Source of the DNA: Bacillota bacterium
GTDB lineage: Bacteria > Bacillota_A > Clostridia > Lachnospirales > Lachnospiraceae
NCBI GenBank assembly: GCA_023407175.1
Contig: JAEYMU010000057.1
Span: forward strand, 248,001 to 312,000
Length of the DNA stretch: 64,000 nt
Reading direction: 5' to 3'
Position numbers and translations under genes: made by a program. Position 1 is the stretch's first letter, and each line of letters begins with the position of its first letter. This document shows positions 43,658 through 51,920 of this stretch, piece after piece. Under the pieces are notes generated by a model. It did no database searches. It had not been told where the DNA came from and worked only from the letters and a program-made list of their open reading frames with translations.

Positions 43658-44953
43658 TTATTGAACCGGGTATAAGTACAATAATATTTTCTGCCATTCC
43701 TTGTCCGGTATATATTCCTGCTCCGCTTCGGGGCCGGCCTCTTCCATAACTCTGTTCTTCAATATCTTAATATCATTCTCCGACAGCAAGCTGAATACTT
43801 CCTCGTATTCCTTCCCATAGAAGCATTCCTCCAGCAGCTCCTCCAGATCGGCAAAGCTTCTTACCGTCTCCTTAATGATCGCCATTTTTTCAGAAACAAG
43901 CTTTATCTTGCCAAGGGTTTTAAGTAATTCCCTTAAGCTCTCATCCTGCATCGGCATACCGTCGATGAAAACTTCCCCCTCCTCCTCGTCTCTAAAGGAA
44001 AGAAAGATCTCCCGTAAGGACTCTGTCTTTAAGTTATTACGAATTCTATCTGCCAGCTCCGGCAGCAGGTGGCTTGCATAAACCAGAGTCTCTGCCTCCA
44101 GCTTAAGCTCTTTGCCTAATTCCTTCATTGCAGCCTCCAGCCTGTACAAAAGCTCCTCCCTGCCAAGGGGAAGCAGATGCTCCTGCAGCCAGTCACACTC
44201 CTTTGCCGGAATGTCCAGTCCATACAGGTCAAGCTCCAGCAGCTTGCAGCCTAAGATATTGGTAAGCGCCAGTTCAAAGATATTAATCAGCATGTGACGA
44301 TAATCCTTATGAAAGCCATGCAGCAGCCCGGAAAGCTTCTGCTGGTCAAATAATCCCAAGAAATCATTCTCCAGTGTTAACCGGTGAAGATATTCCCGGA
44401 TATACTCCACACCAATTAAATTCGTAACAGGAACACAGAGCGGATAATCAATATCACAGGGCATCTCATGTGCACCGTATTCTATATCATAATCATGAAA
44501 GAACTGCCCTATGCCCTCCGATATCGTATCCTGATAAGCAATATGCTCAAGCGTTAGCCGTTTCTTTTTTAAACTGTTAAGAAGCAGCTCCGCTTCCGCC
44601 TTTTGTGCCGCCGCAGCCTCCATTCCCTGATAGAACAGAACAGCTACCTTCCCTGTTCGAAGCAGGCTGAGAACTTCCTCCTGATCCGAATAAGCTTTCA
44701 GATATAATCCGATACAATAAGTAACAGAATACAAAATTTGTTGTGCCTTATCCACGGGTATGGAACTGCTTTCCCCGTTGGTATAGCGTTCCACCTCTTT
44801 TCCAAGAAGCTCTATCAATTCAAGCTGTATCCCTTCCAGCCTTTCATGGAATACCAGCTTTCTTGCAGACACTTCCTGCAAAAGCGCCTGAAAATACTGC
44901 TCCTGGTCGAGCCCTGCAAAATTTATTTGATTAACCTTCTCTATTTTGTTCAT
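43658..44953 (-). CDS. DUF6179-like protein
   Basis: A 431-residue, mostly helical and acidic soluble protein, recognised as the DUF6179 type by its pairing with the DUF6323 gene and by its features (GLYLKAYSDQEEVLSLL; DIEYGAHEMPCDIDYPLC). No catalytic motif is evident. The pair is common in Lachnospiraceae and has no assigned function. It ends without a clear terminator. Confidence 0.7.
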   Translation of the reverse strand: MNKIEKVNQINFAGLDQEQYFQALLQEVSARKLVFHERLEGIQLELIELLGKEVERYTNGESSSIPVDKAQQILYSVTYCIGLYLKAYSDQEEVLSLLRTGKVAVLFYQGMEAAAAQKAEAELLLNSLKKKRLTLEHIAYQDTISEGIGQFFHDYDIEYGAHEMPCDIDYPLCVPVTNLIGVEYIREYLHRLTLENDFLGLFDQQKLSGLLHGFHKDYRHMLINIFELALTNILGCKLLELDLYGLDIPAKECDWLQEHLLPLGREELLYRLEAAMKELGKELKLEAETLVYASHLLPELADRIRNNLKTESLREIFLSFRDEEEGEVFIDGMPMQDESLRELLKTLGKIKLVSEKMAIIKETVRSFADLEELLEECFYGKEYEEVFSLLSENDIKILKNRVMEEAGPEAEQEYIPDKEWQKILLYLYPVQ

Positions 44954-44974
44954 GAATTTTTATGCTCCCCTCTG

Positions 44975-45487
44975 CTAATAATCGTATTCTTCCCTGTCCC
45001 AATCCAGAAACTCTGTATAATCATCCTCATACCCATCCATATCCCTGTATTCCTTTGTATGATACCGGACATCCCTGCAATAATTCTCAAGCATGGTTGA
45101 ATTCAGATATTCCAGTGAGCCCTGGCATACATCATCATAATATTTTTTCATCAGCTTAATTAGCTCATCGTCGGAAAGCTCCTCTATTGACTCGTTTTTA
45201 AAATAATAGAAAATATCTTGAAGTTCGATGAGTGTTCTGGCATAATCCTCCTGATTCAGATAGGAGGAATCCGCAAATTCTAAAATCAGCTTTTGTATCA
45301 CACCCCCTCCGAATTCAATTCTCCCGCACCGTTCCAGAGCCTCACTGCGGCTTTCGGCCAGTTCATGGATGTCCTCATCCGATAACTGTAAACCATACCT
45401 TATGGTATAGTCGTTACACCTTTGTATCTCGGTAACCACCTGCCGGTTCAGCAAAGCTGCCGGAAAAAACATAAATTGCTCCGCCAT
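44975..45487 (-). CDS. DUF6323-like protein
   Basis: A 170-residue acidic protein with the family-like segments RYGLQLSDEDIHELAESR, GRIEFGGGVIQKLI and ELQDIFYYFKNES. It lies 21 bases upstream of the DUF6179-like gene on the same strand. The start is ATG 45487, nine bases after GAAGG; a longer reading frame starts inside the ribosome binding site region. Function unknown. Confidence 0.72.
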   Translation of the reverse strand: MAEQFMFFPAALLNRQVVTEIQRCNDYTIRYGLQLSDEDIHELAESRSEALERCGRIEFGGGVIQKLILEFADSSYLNQEDYARTLIELQDIFYYFKNESIEELSDDELIKLMKKYYDDVCQGSLEYLNSTMLENYCRDVRYHTKEYRDMDGYEDDYTEFLDWDREEYDY

Positions 45488-45526
45488 ATCAGTAATCCTT
45501 CCTTTCAAAATATTTTTAAAAAGGTA

Positions 45527-45555
45527 TTGACATTCTTAATGGATTGTGATATAGT
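45527..45555 (+). promoter_or_regulatory. Orphan promoter for a candidate small RNA
   Basis: TTGACA (45527-45532) and TATAGT (45550-45555) with a 17-base spacer on the plus strand, pointing into an intergenic space with no plus-strand gene. Confidence 0.65.
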
Positions 45556-45561
45556 ATTATT

Positions 45562-45621
45562 AGATATTTATATCCTATGGATCACAGGCATTAATTACTA
45601 ATTATATAATGCCTTTTTTTA
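45562..45621 (+). ncRNA. Candidate 60-nucleotide small RNA
   Basis: From the expected start near 45562 transcription would meet an intrinsic terminator after about 50 bases: AGGCATTA (45586-45593) pairs with TAATGCCT (45607-45614) followed by six U residues. No reading frame with a ribosome binding site lies in it, and both flanking genes are on the other strand. A second small palindrome (GATATTTATATC) lies in its 5' half. Confidence 0.5.
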
Positions 45622-45705
45622 TTTGTCAATTAAATTTATTCATCAAATAATGATAATACAAAAGCCCCCCTTGAAAGGCGGGAAGTTGCATCATATGTTC
45701 TTTTT

Positions 45706-46365
45706 TCAATCTCTTTCTTGATAGACCATGTTCCAAAAACCCATTTCATAGATACTCGCTTCTCGGAAAATCTCTGTCAGCTTTTGTTTTCGGTTTTCAT
45801 CTAATCCCTCACAAAGAGCGTCCATATAATCAGAACTAAGTTCGCACATTTCCCGACATATTTCACTGGCAAGATCGGCAATTAATTCTCCATACCTACG
45901 CTCCAGACATTTTGGGTCACGTTCCGCCAACTGTTTTCCAATATAATAATAGCTCAGCGAACAGGGCAACGTTGCGGCAAGCAGCTCTGGCAAATCACCG
46001 TCTATTGTTGCTTTCAGTATATAGTTGGCGTAATCCCTGTTTTCCCTTGAAGGGGTCATATTCTCCCATGCATTTTTGCCAATTCCTGCTTTGGCTAAGT
46101 AATTATCTCGCAGGGCATATTCTCCTTGGACTATTCCAGAAATCATAGAGTTAAATTTAGCCATGTCCTTCATACTTTTTGCTTTGAGTATGCCAATCGC
46201 ACATACCTTAACATATTCCCCCAGGTAAAGGCTATCTTCAATGATATACCATTTTATCTTATTTTCTGGCAATGTTCCATTTGCCATTTCCTTGATAAAA
46301 GGGTGTTCTAAGTATGCATTCCATATATCCATAACCGAATTAGTCATTTCTTGTACAAATCCCAT
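45706..46365 (-). CDS. tenA: TenA-family aminopyrimidine aminohydrolase (thiaminase II)
   Basis: A 219-residue helical protein of the TenA class: the substrate-binding Asp in WYIIEDSLYLGEY, the catalytic Cys in LPCSLSYYYIG and the Glu in YEMGFWNMVY. TenA hydrolyses thiamin breakdown products to recover the pyrimidine (HMP) for thiamin synthesis. It lies 47 bases after the Nudix gene and both are behind a TPP riboswitch. AAAGGTGA precedes ATG 46365. Confidence 0.93.
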   Translation of the reverse strand: MGFVQEMTNSVMDIWNAYLEHPFIKEMANGTLPENKIKWYIIEDSLYLGEYVKVCAIGILKAKSMKDMAKFNSMISGIVQGEYALRDNYLAKAGIGKNAWENMTPSRENRDYANYILKATIDGDLPELLAATLPCSLSYYYIGKQLAERDPKCLERRYGELIADLASEICREMCELSSDYMDALCEGLDENRKQKLTEIFREASIYEMGFWNMVYQERD

Positions 46366-46412
46366 GCTAATTCACCTTTCTTTCATACTCTCTCACTGCA
46401 AGCTGATTTTTA

Positions 46413-46931
46413 CTATTTACAAAGATATCCATATCGTTTTCTCATGTCAAAGAAAAGACTAATTAGGCTCGGATAGTATGGAATAAATTCATCTTTTTCT
46501 ATCATCTTCAAAATTTCTGTCTGTGAGACCCATCTTGCACCTTGAACCTCCTGGTCCTGCAAATAGAGTTCGGATATCTCTATATCTTTTTCAATCAGAT
46601 ATACATCATCATATCCCTCATTAAAATTAAGGGTCAAATGAGGACGAATTTTTTTCAAATCAAGCTTTATTCCCAGTTCCTCAAAAGTTTCCCTTTCAGC
46701 AGCCATTTGACTTGTTTCGCCTGTTAGAGCATTACCACCCGCAGAAATATCCCATTTATTGGGCCAACCGTCCTTAAAAGATTGTCGCTGTTGTATTAAC
46801 ATTTCATCTTTTGAATTAAAGATACACACATTAACGACTAAGTGATAATCACCATTTTGAAGCTCATTTCCTCGTATCAACGCACGTTTAGTTTTATATC
46901 TGTTAATATCATAAATATCCCACAATTCCAT
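46413..46931 (-). CDS. Nudix hydrolase, TPP-riboswitch controlled
   Basis: A 172-residue Nudix protein; the box reads GGNALTGETSQMAAERETFEELGI (the family pattern GX5EX7REUXEEXGU). It is first in a TPP-riboswitch operon with tenA, so a thiamin-linked role is likely, such as hydrolysing damaged or analogue thiamin diphosphates; that substrate is an inference. GGAG lies 12 bases before ATG 46931. Confidence 0.88.
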   Translation of the reverse strand: MELWDIYDINRYKTKRALIRGNELQNGDYHLVVNVCIFNSKDEMLIQQRQSFKDGWPNKWDISAGGNALTGETSQMAAERETFEELGIKLDLKKIRPHLTLNFNEGYDDVYLIEKDIEISELYLQDQEVQGARWVSQTEILKMIEKDEFIPYYPSLISLFFDMRKRYGYLCK

Positions 46932-47030
46932 AATTCCAAATATCTCCTTTATAGATTTAAATTATTAACTTTATTCTAAGGCCGTTATCTATCTCTAAAA
47001 AGTGTTTCTAAGCATCTATTTTTCGAGTAA

Positions 47031-47064
47031 TAAAAAGCGGGAAACACCTGATGAGTGTTCCCCG
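47031..47064 (-). terminator. Terminator of the TPP riboswitch
   Basis: GCGGGGAACAC pairs with GTGTTTCCCGC around TCATCAG, followed by TTTTTATTA on the minus strand. It is the expression platform of the riboswitch. Confidence 0.88.
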
Positions 47065-47073
47065 CATGATTAT

Positions 47074-47168
47074 AGCGACAAAGCCCTTTCCTACGGTGGC
47101 ATTATCCACATCAGGTATAAGGGTCGAAGTTATAAACTCCCTCTCAGCCTGTCTCACAAGCTCCCCTG
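47074..47168 (-). ncRNA. TPP riboswitch (THI element)
   Basis: On the minus strand the conserved aptamer parts appear in order: GGGGAGC, GGCTGAGAGGG, GACCCTTATACCTGATGTGG, ATAATGCC and CGTAGGAAAGG. TPP binding would favour the downstream terminator, lowering Nudix-tenA expression when thiamin is plentiful. Confidence 0.95.
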
Positions 47169-47190
47169 TCCATTATTCGATTTGCAAATT

Positions 47191-47219
47191 ATTTTATCAC
47201 AAGTACCAACAGATGTCAA
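47191..47219 (-). promoter_or_regulatory. Promoter of the TPP-riboswitch operon
   Basis: TTGACA (47214-47219) and TAAAAT (47191-47196) with a 17-base spacer on the minus strand, just upstream of the riboswitch. Between this promoter and glnK (47220-47371) is a hairpin of TATGATAC/GTATCATA (47301-47342) which may end the amt-glnK transcript; nothing else is seen. Confidence 0.8.
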
Positions 47220-47371
47220 ACTAACGTGAATGGGATTATTTCGTTTGTAAGCATTTTTGCAGCTATGTGACAAGAACATAAAAACCCACTTTTTGTCCCT
47301 ATGATACCCCGCCTAATTCAAAGGGAGGTCTTTTGTATCATATTGAATGCGGTAACAGCTTGCTGCTTCAC

Positions 47372-47710
47372 TTACAGAGCACTCTCTCCGCGTTCCTTTG
47401 TTCGAATTCTAATGCATTCGATAATATCACTGACAAATATTTTTCCGTCGCCAAATTCTCCGGTATAAGCAACTGTGCAGATAAGGTCCACAATTTCGTC
47501 CAAGCGATTATCGGGAACGACTATTTTGATCTCTGTCTTAGGCAATGCATTCATGATAATTGTATTACCTCGTACATATTCTGTATATCCGTATTGATTT
47601 CCGCATCCGAATACCTGATTGATCGTAATGCCATTGATTTTTTTCTCGATAAGCGCATCCTTTAACTCTTCTAATTTCTCAGGTCTGATTACTGCTTCAA
47701 TTTTTTTCAT
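47372..47710 (-). CDS. glnK: PII nitrogen regulatory protein
   Basis: A 112-residue GlnB/GlnK trimer subunit that senses ATP/ADP and 2-oxoglutarate and plugs Amt channels. Seen: KKIEAVIRPEKLEELKDAL at the N-terminus and the B-loop region with the C-terminal GDGKIFVSDI. The T-loop carries Tyr residues (NQYGYTEYVRG) but lacks the exact uridylylation Tyr51 context of E. coli. It follows amt by 29 bases, the classic amt-glnK pairing. Confidence 0.94.
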   Translation of the reverse strand: MKKIEAVIRPEKLEELKDALIEKKINGITINQVFGCGNQYGYTEYVRGNTIIMNALPKTEIKIVVPDNRLDEIVDLICTVAYTGEFGDGKIFVSDIIECIRIRTKERGESAL

Positions 47711-47739
47711 GCTACCCGTCTCCTTTTCTAAAATCAGGA

Positions 47740-48978
47740 TTAATCCATACCGGTGAAGGAAGGATATGCCTGCTCACCATGCTCTGTAATATCAAGACCC
47801 TGCGCCTCTTCTGCCTTGGATACTCTAATCGGCATAATCAGCTTAATTACAGAAAGTATGATAAAGGTGGCTACAGCCGCCAAAACAATTGTCATTCCAA
47901 TGGCAATCAGCTGCTTTACAAGAAGGTCTGCGGTGCCGTCAATGAATAAACCATTTTCCGCAATATTCTTATTCACGCCTGTGCTTGCGAATAATCCGGT
48001 AGCAATACCGCCCCAGATACCGCCGATACCGTGGCAGCCAAATGCATCAAGAGCATCATCATACTTGAATTTGCTCTTTATCTTAGTCAGGAAGAAATAG
48101 CATAGAGGACTTACGACAAATCCGATAATAAAGGATGCCCAAATCGGGACATAGCCTGCGGCAGGAGTAATCGCAACCAAGCCAACAACAGCACCGGTAG
48201 AGGCACCAAGGACCGTCGGCTTACCATGCATTATTTTCTCAACCAGCATCCAGGAAAGCATTGCCATAGCTGCCGAGGTATTCGTAGTAACAAATGCACT
48301 TACCGCAACCTCATCCAGGGCGAGGGCACTGCCCGCATTGAATCCAAACCATCCGAACCAAAGGAGTCCGGCACCAAGTACAACATAGGGAATATTATGG
48401 GGCTTATAGGATACAATCCCATGCTCCCTGCGTTTTCCAAGTAAAATACAGGCAACCAGACCCGATACACCGGAGCTGATATGGACAACATTTCCGCCTG
48501 CGAAATCAAGTGCTCCAAGCTTATACAGGAAACCATCTGCACCCCAAACCATATGCGCCAGGGGATAATAAACAACGATTGACCAAACAATAATAAAAAC
48601 AAATAAAGCCGAAAATCTCATTCTTCCGGCAATTGCACCGCAAATTAATGCCGGGGTGATAATTGCAAACATCATCTGGAATACCGCAAATAATCCTTCC
48701 GGTATCTTCTCCCCCTCAGAAAGTGCAAGGCCGACATTATTAAAAAATAACTTATCAAAACCACCGATAATACCCGCATGATCTGTACCAAAGGCCAGGG
48801 AATAGCCAAAGGCTACCCAAAGTACGGAGGCAACTCCGCAAATAAAGAAGCATGACATTAGAGTATTCAAAGCATTCTTTCTTCTCTCCATTCCTGAATA
48901 GAAGAAAGCCAGTCCGGGTGTCATTAAAAACACTAAGACAGAACTTAATACAATAAACGCGCTGTGACCGTAGTCCAT
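47740..48978 (-). CDS. amt: Ammonium transporter
   Basis: A 412-residue Amt/MEP channel with 11 membrane segments: LVFLMTPGLAFFYSGM near the N-terminus, GGNVVHISSGVSGLVA and the twin pore histidine region with CHGIGGIWGGIATGLFA. I start it at ATG 48978 (MDYGHSAF), with GGTG upstream. It takes up ammonium and is paired with GlnK, which blocks it under nitrogen sufficiency. A hairpin lies in its leader. Confidence 0.93.
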   Translation of the reverse strand: MDYGHSAFIVLSSVLVFLMTPGLAFFYSGMERRKNALNTLMSCFFICGVASVLWVAFGYSLAFGTDHAGIIGGFDKLFFNNVGLALSEGEKIPEGLFAVFQMMFAIITPALICGAIAGRMRFSALFVFIIVWSIVVYYPLAHMVWGADGFLYKLGALDFAGGNVVHISSGVSGLVACILLGKRREHGIVSYKPHNIPYVVLGAGLLWFGWFGFNAGSALALDEVAVSAFVTTNTSAAMAMLSWMLVEKIMHGKPTVLGASTGAVVGLVAITPAAGYVPIWASFIIGFVVSPLCYFFLTKIKSKFKYDDALDAFGCHGIGGIWGGIATGLFASTGVNKNIAENGLFIDGTADLLVKQLIAIGMTIVLAAVATFIILSVIKLIMPIRVSKAEEAQGLDITEHGEQAYPSFTGMD

Positions 48979-49010
48979 AAAATACACCATCCTTTTTCCA
49001 TTTTCCCAAT

Positions 49011-49059
49011 TTTAAAAAAGACGACCATTCTTTTAGAGTTGCCCCTAAAAGAATGGTCG
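49011..49059 (-). terminator. Leader hairpin/terminator upstream of amt
   Basis: CGACCATTCTTTTAG and CTAAAAGAATGGTCG form a 15-pair stem around an eight-base loop (GGGCAACT on the minus strand), followed by CTTTTTTAAAA. It lies between the promoter at 49074-49102 and the amt start, so it can serve as an attenuator, besides ending the transcript of the upstream kinase gene. Confidence 0.8.
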
Positions 49060-49073
49060 CCTTCGACTAATAA

Positions 49074-49102
49074 AATCTATCATGAATTTTTAAAAATGTC
49101 AA
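49074..49102 (-). promoter_or_regulatory. Promoter of amt-glnK
   Basis: TTGACA (49097-49102) and TAGATT (49074-49079) with a 17-base spacer on the minus strand. It is just upstream of the leader hairpin. Confidence 0.72.
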
Positions 49103-49124
49103 TCTTAATTTTTGACAAATTAAA

Positions 49125-49712
49125 TTAAGGTCGCTCAAGAATCCCCACAATATTTCTTAAGGATTCTTCAAACTCCTTCTCGGAAGAATTCTTAAACAGC
49201 AATAAATCATCGATTACCTTTGGGTCATCCAGGGTGGCGGGAACAGAAAAATCACAGCCGGCGATATATTCCTCCCAATGCTCCAGCTTCCATGTGTCCC
49301 GGTCAGAATTGCGCGCTATCATTCTCTGTCTGCACACTTCAACAGAGGTTTCCACCCATACCACTACAAGTCTTGCATCCTTTTCCCGTAGCTTGGCCTT
49401 AAGGTTATTGATATAATTCAAATCCCTGATTTCCTCTGTAAAGGGTGCATTAATTAATACGATGTTATCATATTCCAGAGCCTCCAGCGCCAGAGCAACG
49501 ATAGTCTCATATTCATAGTCTCTGATATTATCCTCAAAAAAATGGGAGCTTCGGTTATAGGGCTCTCCCGCAGCCTTAAATATCTGCGTTGACAGAATGA
49601 TCAGGGTGTCCTTATCCAGATATACCACATGCTTTAAGGCTTTCGAAAGCTGCTTTGAGATAAAGGTTTTTCCGCAGGCCGGCGGAGAAGTAACTAAGAT
49701 TAATTTTTTCAT
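49125..49712 (-). CDS. P-loop kinase-like protein
   Basis: A 195-residue AAA/NMP-kinase-like protein with Walker A SPPACGKTFISKQLS (residues 9-23) and the lid-like VETSVEVCRQRMIARNSDRD. Similar proteins phosphorylate small molecules such as antibiotics or nucleosides, but substrate is unknown. Single gene between amt and a DMT transporter. Confidence 0.8.
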   Translation of the reverse strand: MKKLILVTSPPACGKTFISKQLSKALKHVVYLDKDTLIILSTQIFKAAGEPYNRSSHFFEDNIRDYEYETIVALALEALEYDNIVLINAPFTEEIRDLNYINNLKAKLREKDARLVVVWVETSVEVCRQRMIARNSDRDTWKLEHWEEYIAGCDFSVPATLDDPKVIDDLLLFKNSSEKEFEESLRNIVGILERP

Positions 49713-49756
49713 TCCGATTCTCCAATCTTTTTGGGGCTTTATACTCCCGTCCTCAC

Positions 49757-50941
49757 TTAATGCTTATGATTATGGTGAATATCGGGCGTATGTACATGAC
49801 TATGGGTTACTGCCTCATGGATATGCTCATGACTGTGCTCTCCGATAAAAACAGGGCTGTGCCTATGAAGATGATGCTCATCTCCATTGAGATGATCCCC
49901 AGCTTCTTTGGAATGACGTATGTCTTCCATGGAATGACGCAAGTCTTCCATGAGATGCTGTCCATCCTCATTATTATACTGTGCACTTCCATGGCTGTGC
50001 TTATGCTCATGAGTGATCGGCTGATGGGAATGTTCATGAATGTGATATTCCGATACTGCAAAATAAGTACCGGCAAGCATAATAACAAGTGCTGCCAGGA
50101 AGGAAACTGTAATACCCTCACGAAATACCAAAAAGGAGACTACTACTCCGATAAAGGGTGCTGTCGCATAAAAGGCACTTGTCCTGGCCGCCCCCAAAGT
50201 CCTCTGTGCAAAAATATAGAGACAGATACTCATGCCATAGGCAACAAAGCCCAGCAACAATGTGAGGCCAATATAAATCACATTCCTGCTGTACTGTCCG
50301 TCAGCAATGGATATCAGCAAGGAACCCGCCCCGGACCCAAAGCCTTTGATAATTACAATCTGTAACGGGTTTTTCATCGAAAGCATACGGGTACAGTTAT
50401 TCTCGAAGCCCCAGCAAACACATGCCATAAGTACAAATACTGAACCCGGTGTAAAGGAAAGGCTTCCCATATCCTTAACTGTAAGTACAATGCTGGATAT
50501 CGTTATCAGGGTGATTGCCAGCCACATTCTTCTTCCGATTGCCTCTTTAAATATCATGAATGCAATCAAAGCGGTAGCCACTATTTCAAAATTATTTAAA
50601 AGGGCCGCATTAGCAGAGGAAGTAAGCGTTAATCCAAGCATCAGGAACACCGGGGCTGCTATGTCCAGTACAATCATCCCCACTGTATAGGGAATGTCCT
50701 TTTGCGACAGCTTCGCTTCCTTTTGCTTATCCTCCCGAAACAGCAGATGGTTAACCGCGGACATACCCATACCGGCACCAAGATATAAAAGTGCCGCCAT
50801 TAATGTGGGAGGGATCTCTTCCAGCAGCAGCTTGGAGGCCGGGGAACTGATCCCATAAAGCAATGCTGCCGCAAGTGCCATTCCTACCGCTTTTTTATTG
50901 GTTCCATTCTTATTTAAGCTTTTGCCGTATCCTGCTTCCAT
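49757..50941 (-). CDS. DMT-family transporter with histidine-rich tail
   Basis: A 394-residue EamA-type permease: about ten membrane segments in residues 15-298, then a cytoplasmic-side or exposed tail of about 95 residues with dozens of His (for example HEHKHSHGS, DEHHLHRHS, HSHEHIHEA, HHNHKH). The tail also has ME/DLRHSMEDIRHSKE-type repeats. Such His clusters bind Zn, Ni or Co in metal transporters, so metal transport or metal-sensitive regulation is plausible; typical EamA proteins lack this. GGAG precedes ATG 50941. Confidence 0.85.
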   Translation of the reverse strand: MEAGYGKSLNKNGTNKKAVGMALAAALLYGISSPASKLLLEEIPPTLMAALLYLGAGMGMSAVNHLLFREDKQKEAKLSQKDIPYTVGMIVLDIAAPVFLMLGLTLTSSANAALLNNFEIVATALIAFMIFKEAIGRRMWLAITLITISSIVLTVKDMGSLSFTPGSVFVLMACVCWGFENNCTRMLSMKNPLQIVIIKGFGSGAGSLLISIADGQYSRNVIYIGLTLLLGFVAYGMSICLYIFAQRTLGAARTSAFYATAPFIGVVVSFLVFREGITVSFLAALVIMLAGTYFAVSEYHIHEHSHQPITHEHKHSHGSAQYNNEDGQHLMEDLRHSMEDIRHSKEAGDHLNGDEHHLHRHSPVFIGEHSHEHIHEAVTHSHVHTPDIHHNHKH

Positions 50942-51135
50942 TTAAACTCCAGCCTATATTTGCAATTGTTTATGATACTTAACCATAGTAATCCTTTTGC
51001 ATTAAAAATACAATATGCATGTTTTATCAAACAACCCTCATATAATAGTACAAAGTAAATCACCAAAGGCAGCCATATACTTTGTCGATCATTTCGGCAT
51101 AAATATTTACAAAGGCTTTCGGGAGGTTAATCCAT

Positions 51136-51774
51136 ATGGTAAATAAAAATGACAGTCCCCATTCACCCATGAAAAAAATGATATTAGGCGGCAAGGGACA
51201 GGTCACCGTAAACCCTGATCAGGCGATCATACGTCTGGGGGTTTTGACTACCGGTGACAGTGTCACAGCGGCTCAAACCGACAACGCACGCATCAGTCAG
51301 CAAGTCCTTGATAATTTAAAAAAATTCGGTAATATTGATATAAAAACCTATCAATATCAGATCGAAAAGCTCTACGACTATGAAAATGGCAATCGCATTG
51401 ACCGGGGGTATTCTGTCCGTAATATTTTTGAAATACATACCGGAAATGTAGGCCAGGCAGGAGTAATCATCGATAATGCCGTATACAACGGAGCAAATAT
51501 TGTTGATCTTGTGAGCTTTGATGTTGCTGCTCCTGATAAATATTATCAGCAGGCTCTAAAACTGGCAGTAAACAATGCCTATGATAAGGCAAAGGCAGTC
51601 TCCACAAGTCTGAAAATCATGTTTGATCCTGTTCCAATCCTAATTACGGAAAACAGCACCCAGCCCATGCCCTTTACACCCATGTTTGCCGCCAGAGAAG
51701 GGGCCTATTCCACACCGATTGAATCGGGAAGTAAGCAGATCGATGCATCTGTAACAGTTGAATTCTCCTATTAG
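51136..51774 (+). CDS. SIMPL-domain protein (DUF541)
   Basis: A 212-residue protein of the SIMPL/DUF541 type: GKGQVTVNPDQAIIRLGVLT at the N-terminus, a middle YDYENGNRIDRGYSVRN and a C-terminal SVTVEFSY. No signal peptide is seen, unlike many family members, which are periplasmic. GGGAGG is nine bases before ATG 51136. Function unsettled. Confidence 0.82.
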   Translation: MVNKNDSPHSPMKKMILGGKGQVTVNPDQAIIRLGVLTTGDSVTAAQTDNARISQQVLDNLKKFGNIDIKTYQYQIEKLYDYENGNRIDRGYSVRNIFEIHTGNVGQAGVIIDNAVYNGANIVDLVSFDVAAPDKYYQQALKLAVNNAYDKAKAVSTSLKIMFDPVPILITENSTQPMPFTPMFAAREGAYSTPIESGSKQIDASVTVEFSY

Positions 51775-51803
51775 CATAAAATCTTTGTATGCTTCCTCAA
51801 TTT

Positions 51804-51902
51804 CTATGGGTAATGCGCCTTACAGGTGCATTGTGCCTATAAGGCGCATTACTCATAGAATAAGTCCTCAAATTCCTGCCGGAACTTAAGGACTTATTCT
51901 AT
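51804..51902. repeat. Tandem overlapping hairpins between convergent genes
   Basis: The first hairpin pairs 51804-51822 with 51840-51858 (18 of 19 match, the rest G-U). The second pairs ATAGAATAAGTCCT (51855-51868) with AGGACTTATTCTAT (51889-51902), with an inner TTCC/GGAA stem. The two share four bases, so they compete. Neither has a U-run, so they are not standard terminators. Confidence 0.65.
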
Positions 51903-51920
51903 AGGGTCTTCTTGAATTAA

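Noticed and set aside
49011..49102. ANTAR antitermination motif before amt
   Set aside because: The typical double hairpin with six-base loops carrying the conserved A and G was not present; only a single terminator stem is clear.
49760..50365. Long plus-strand open frame opposite the DMT gene
   Set aside because: It is a mirror of the His-rich coding sequence (CAT/CAC codons give ATG/GTG on the other strand).
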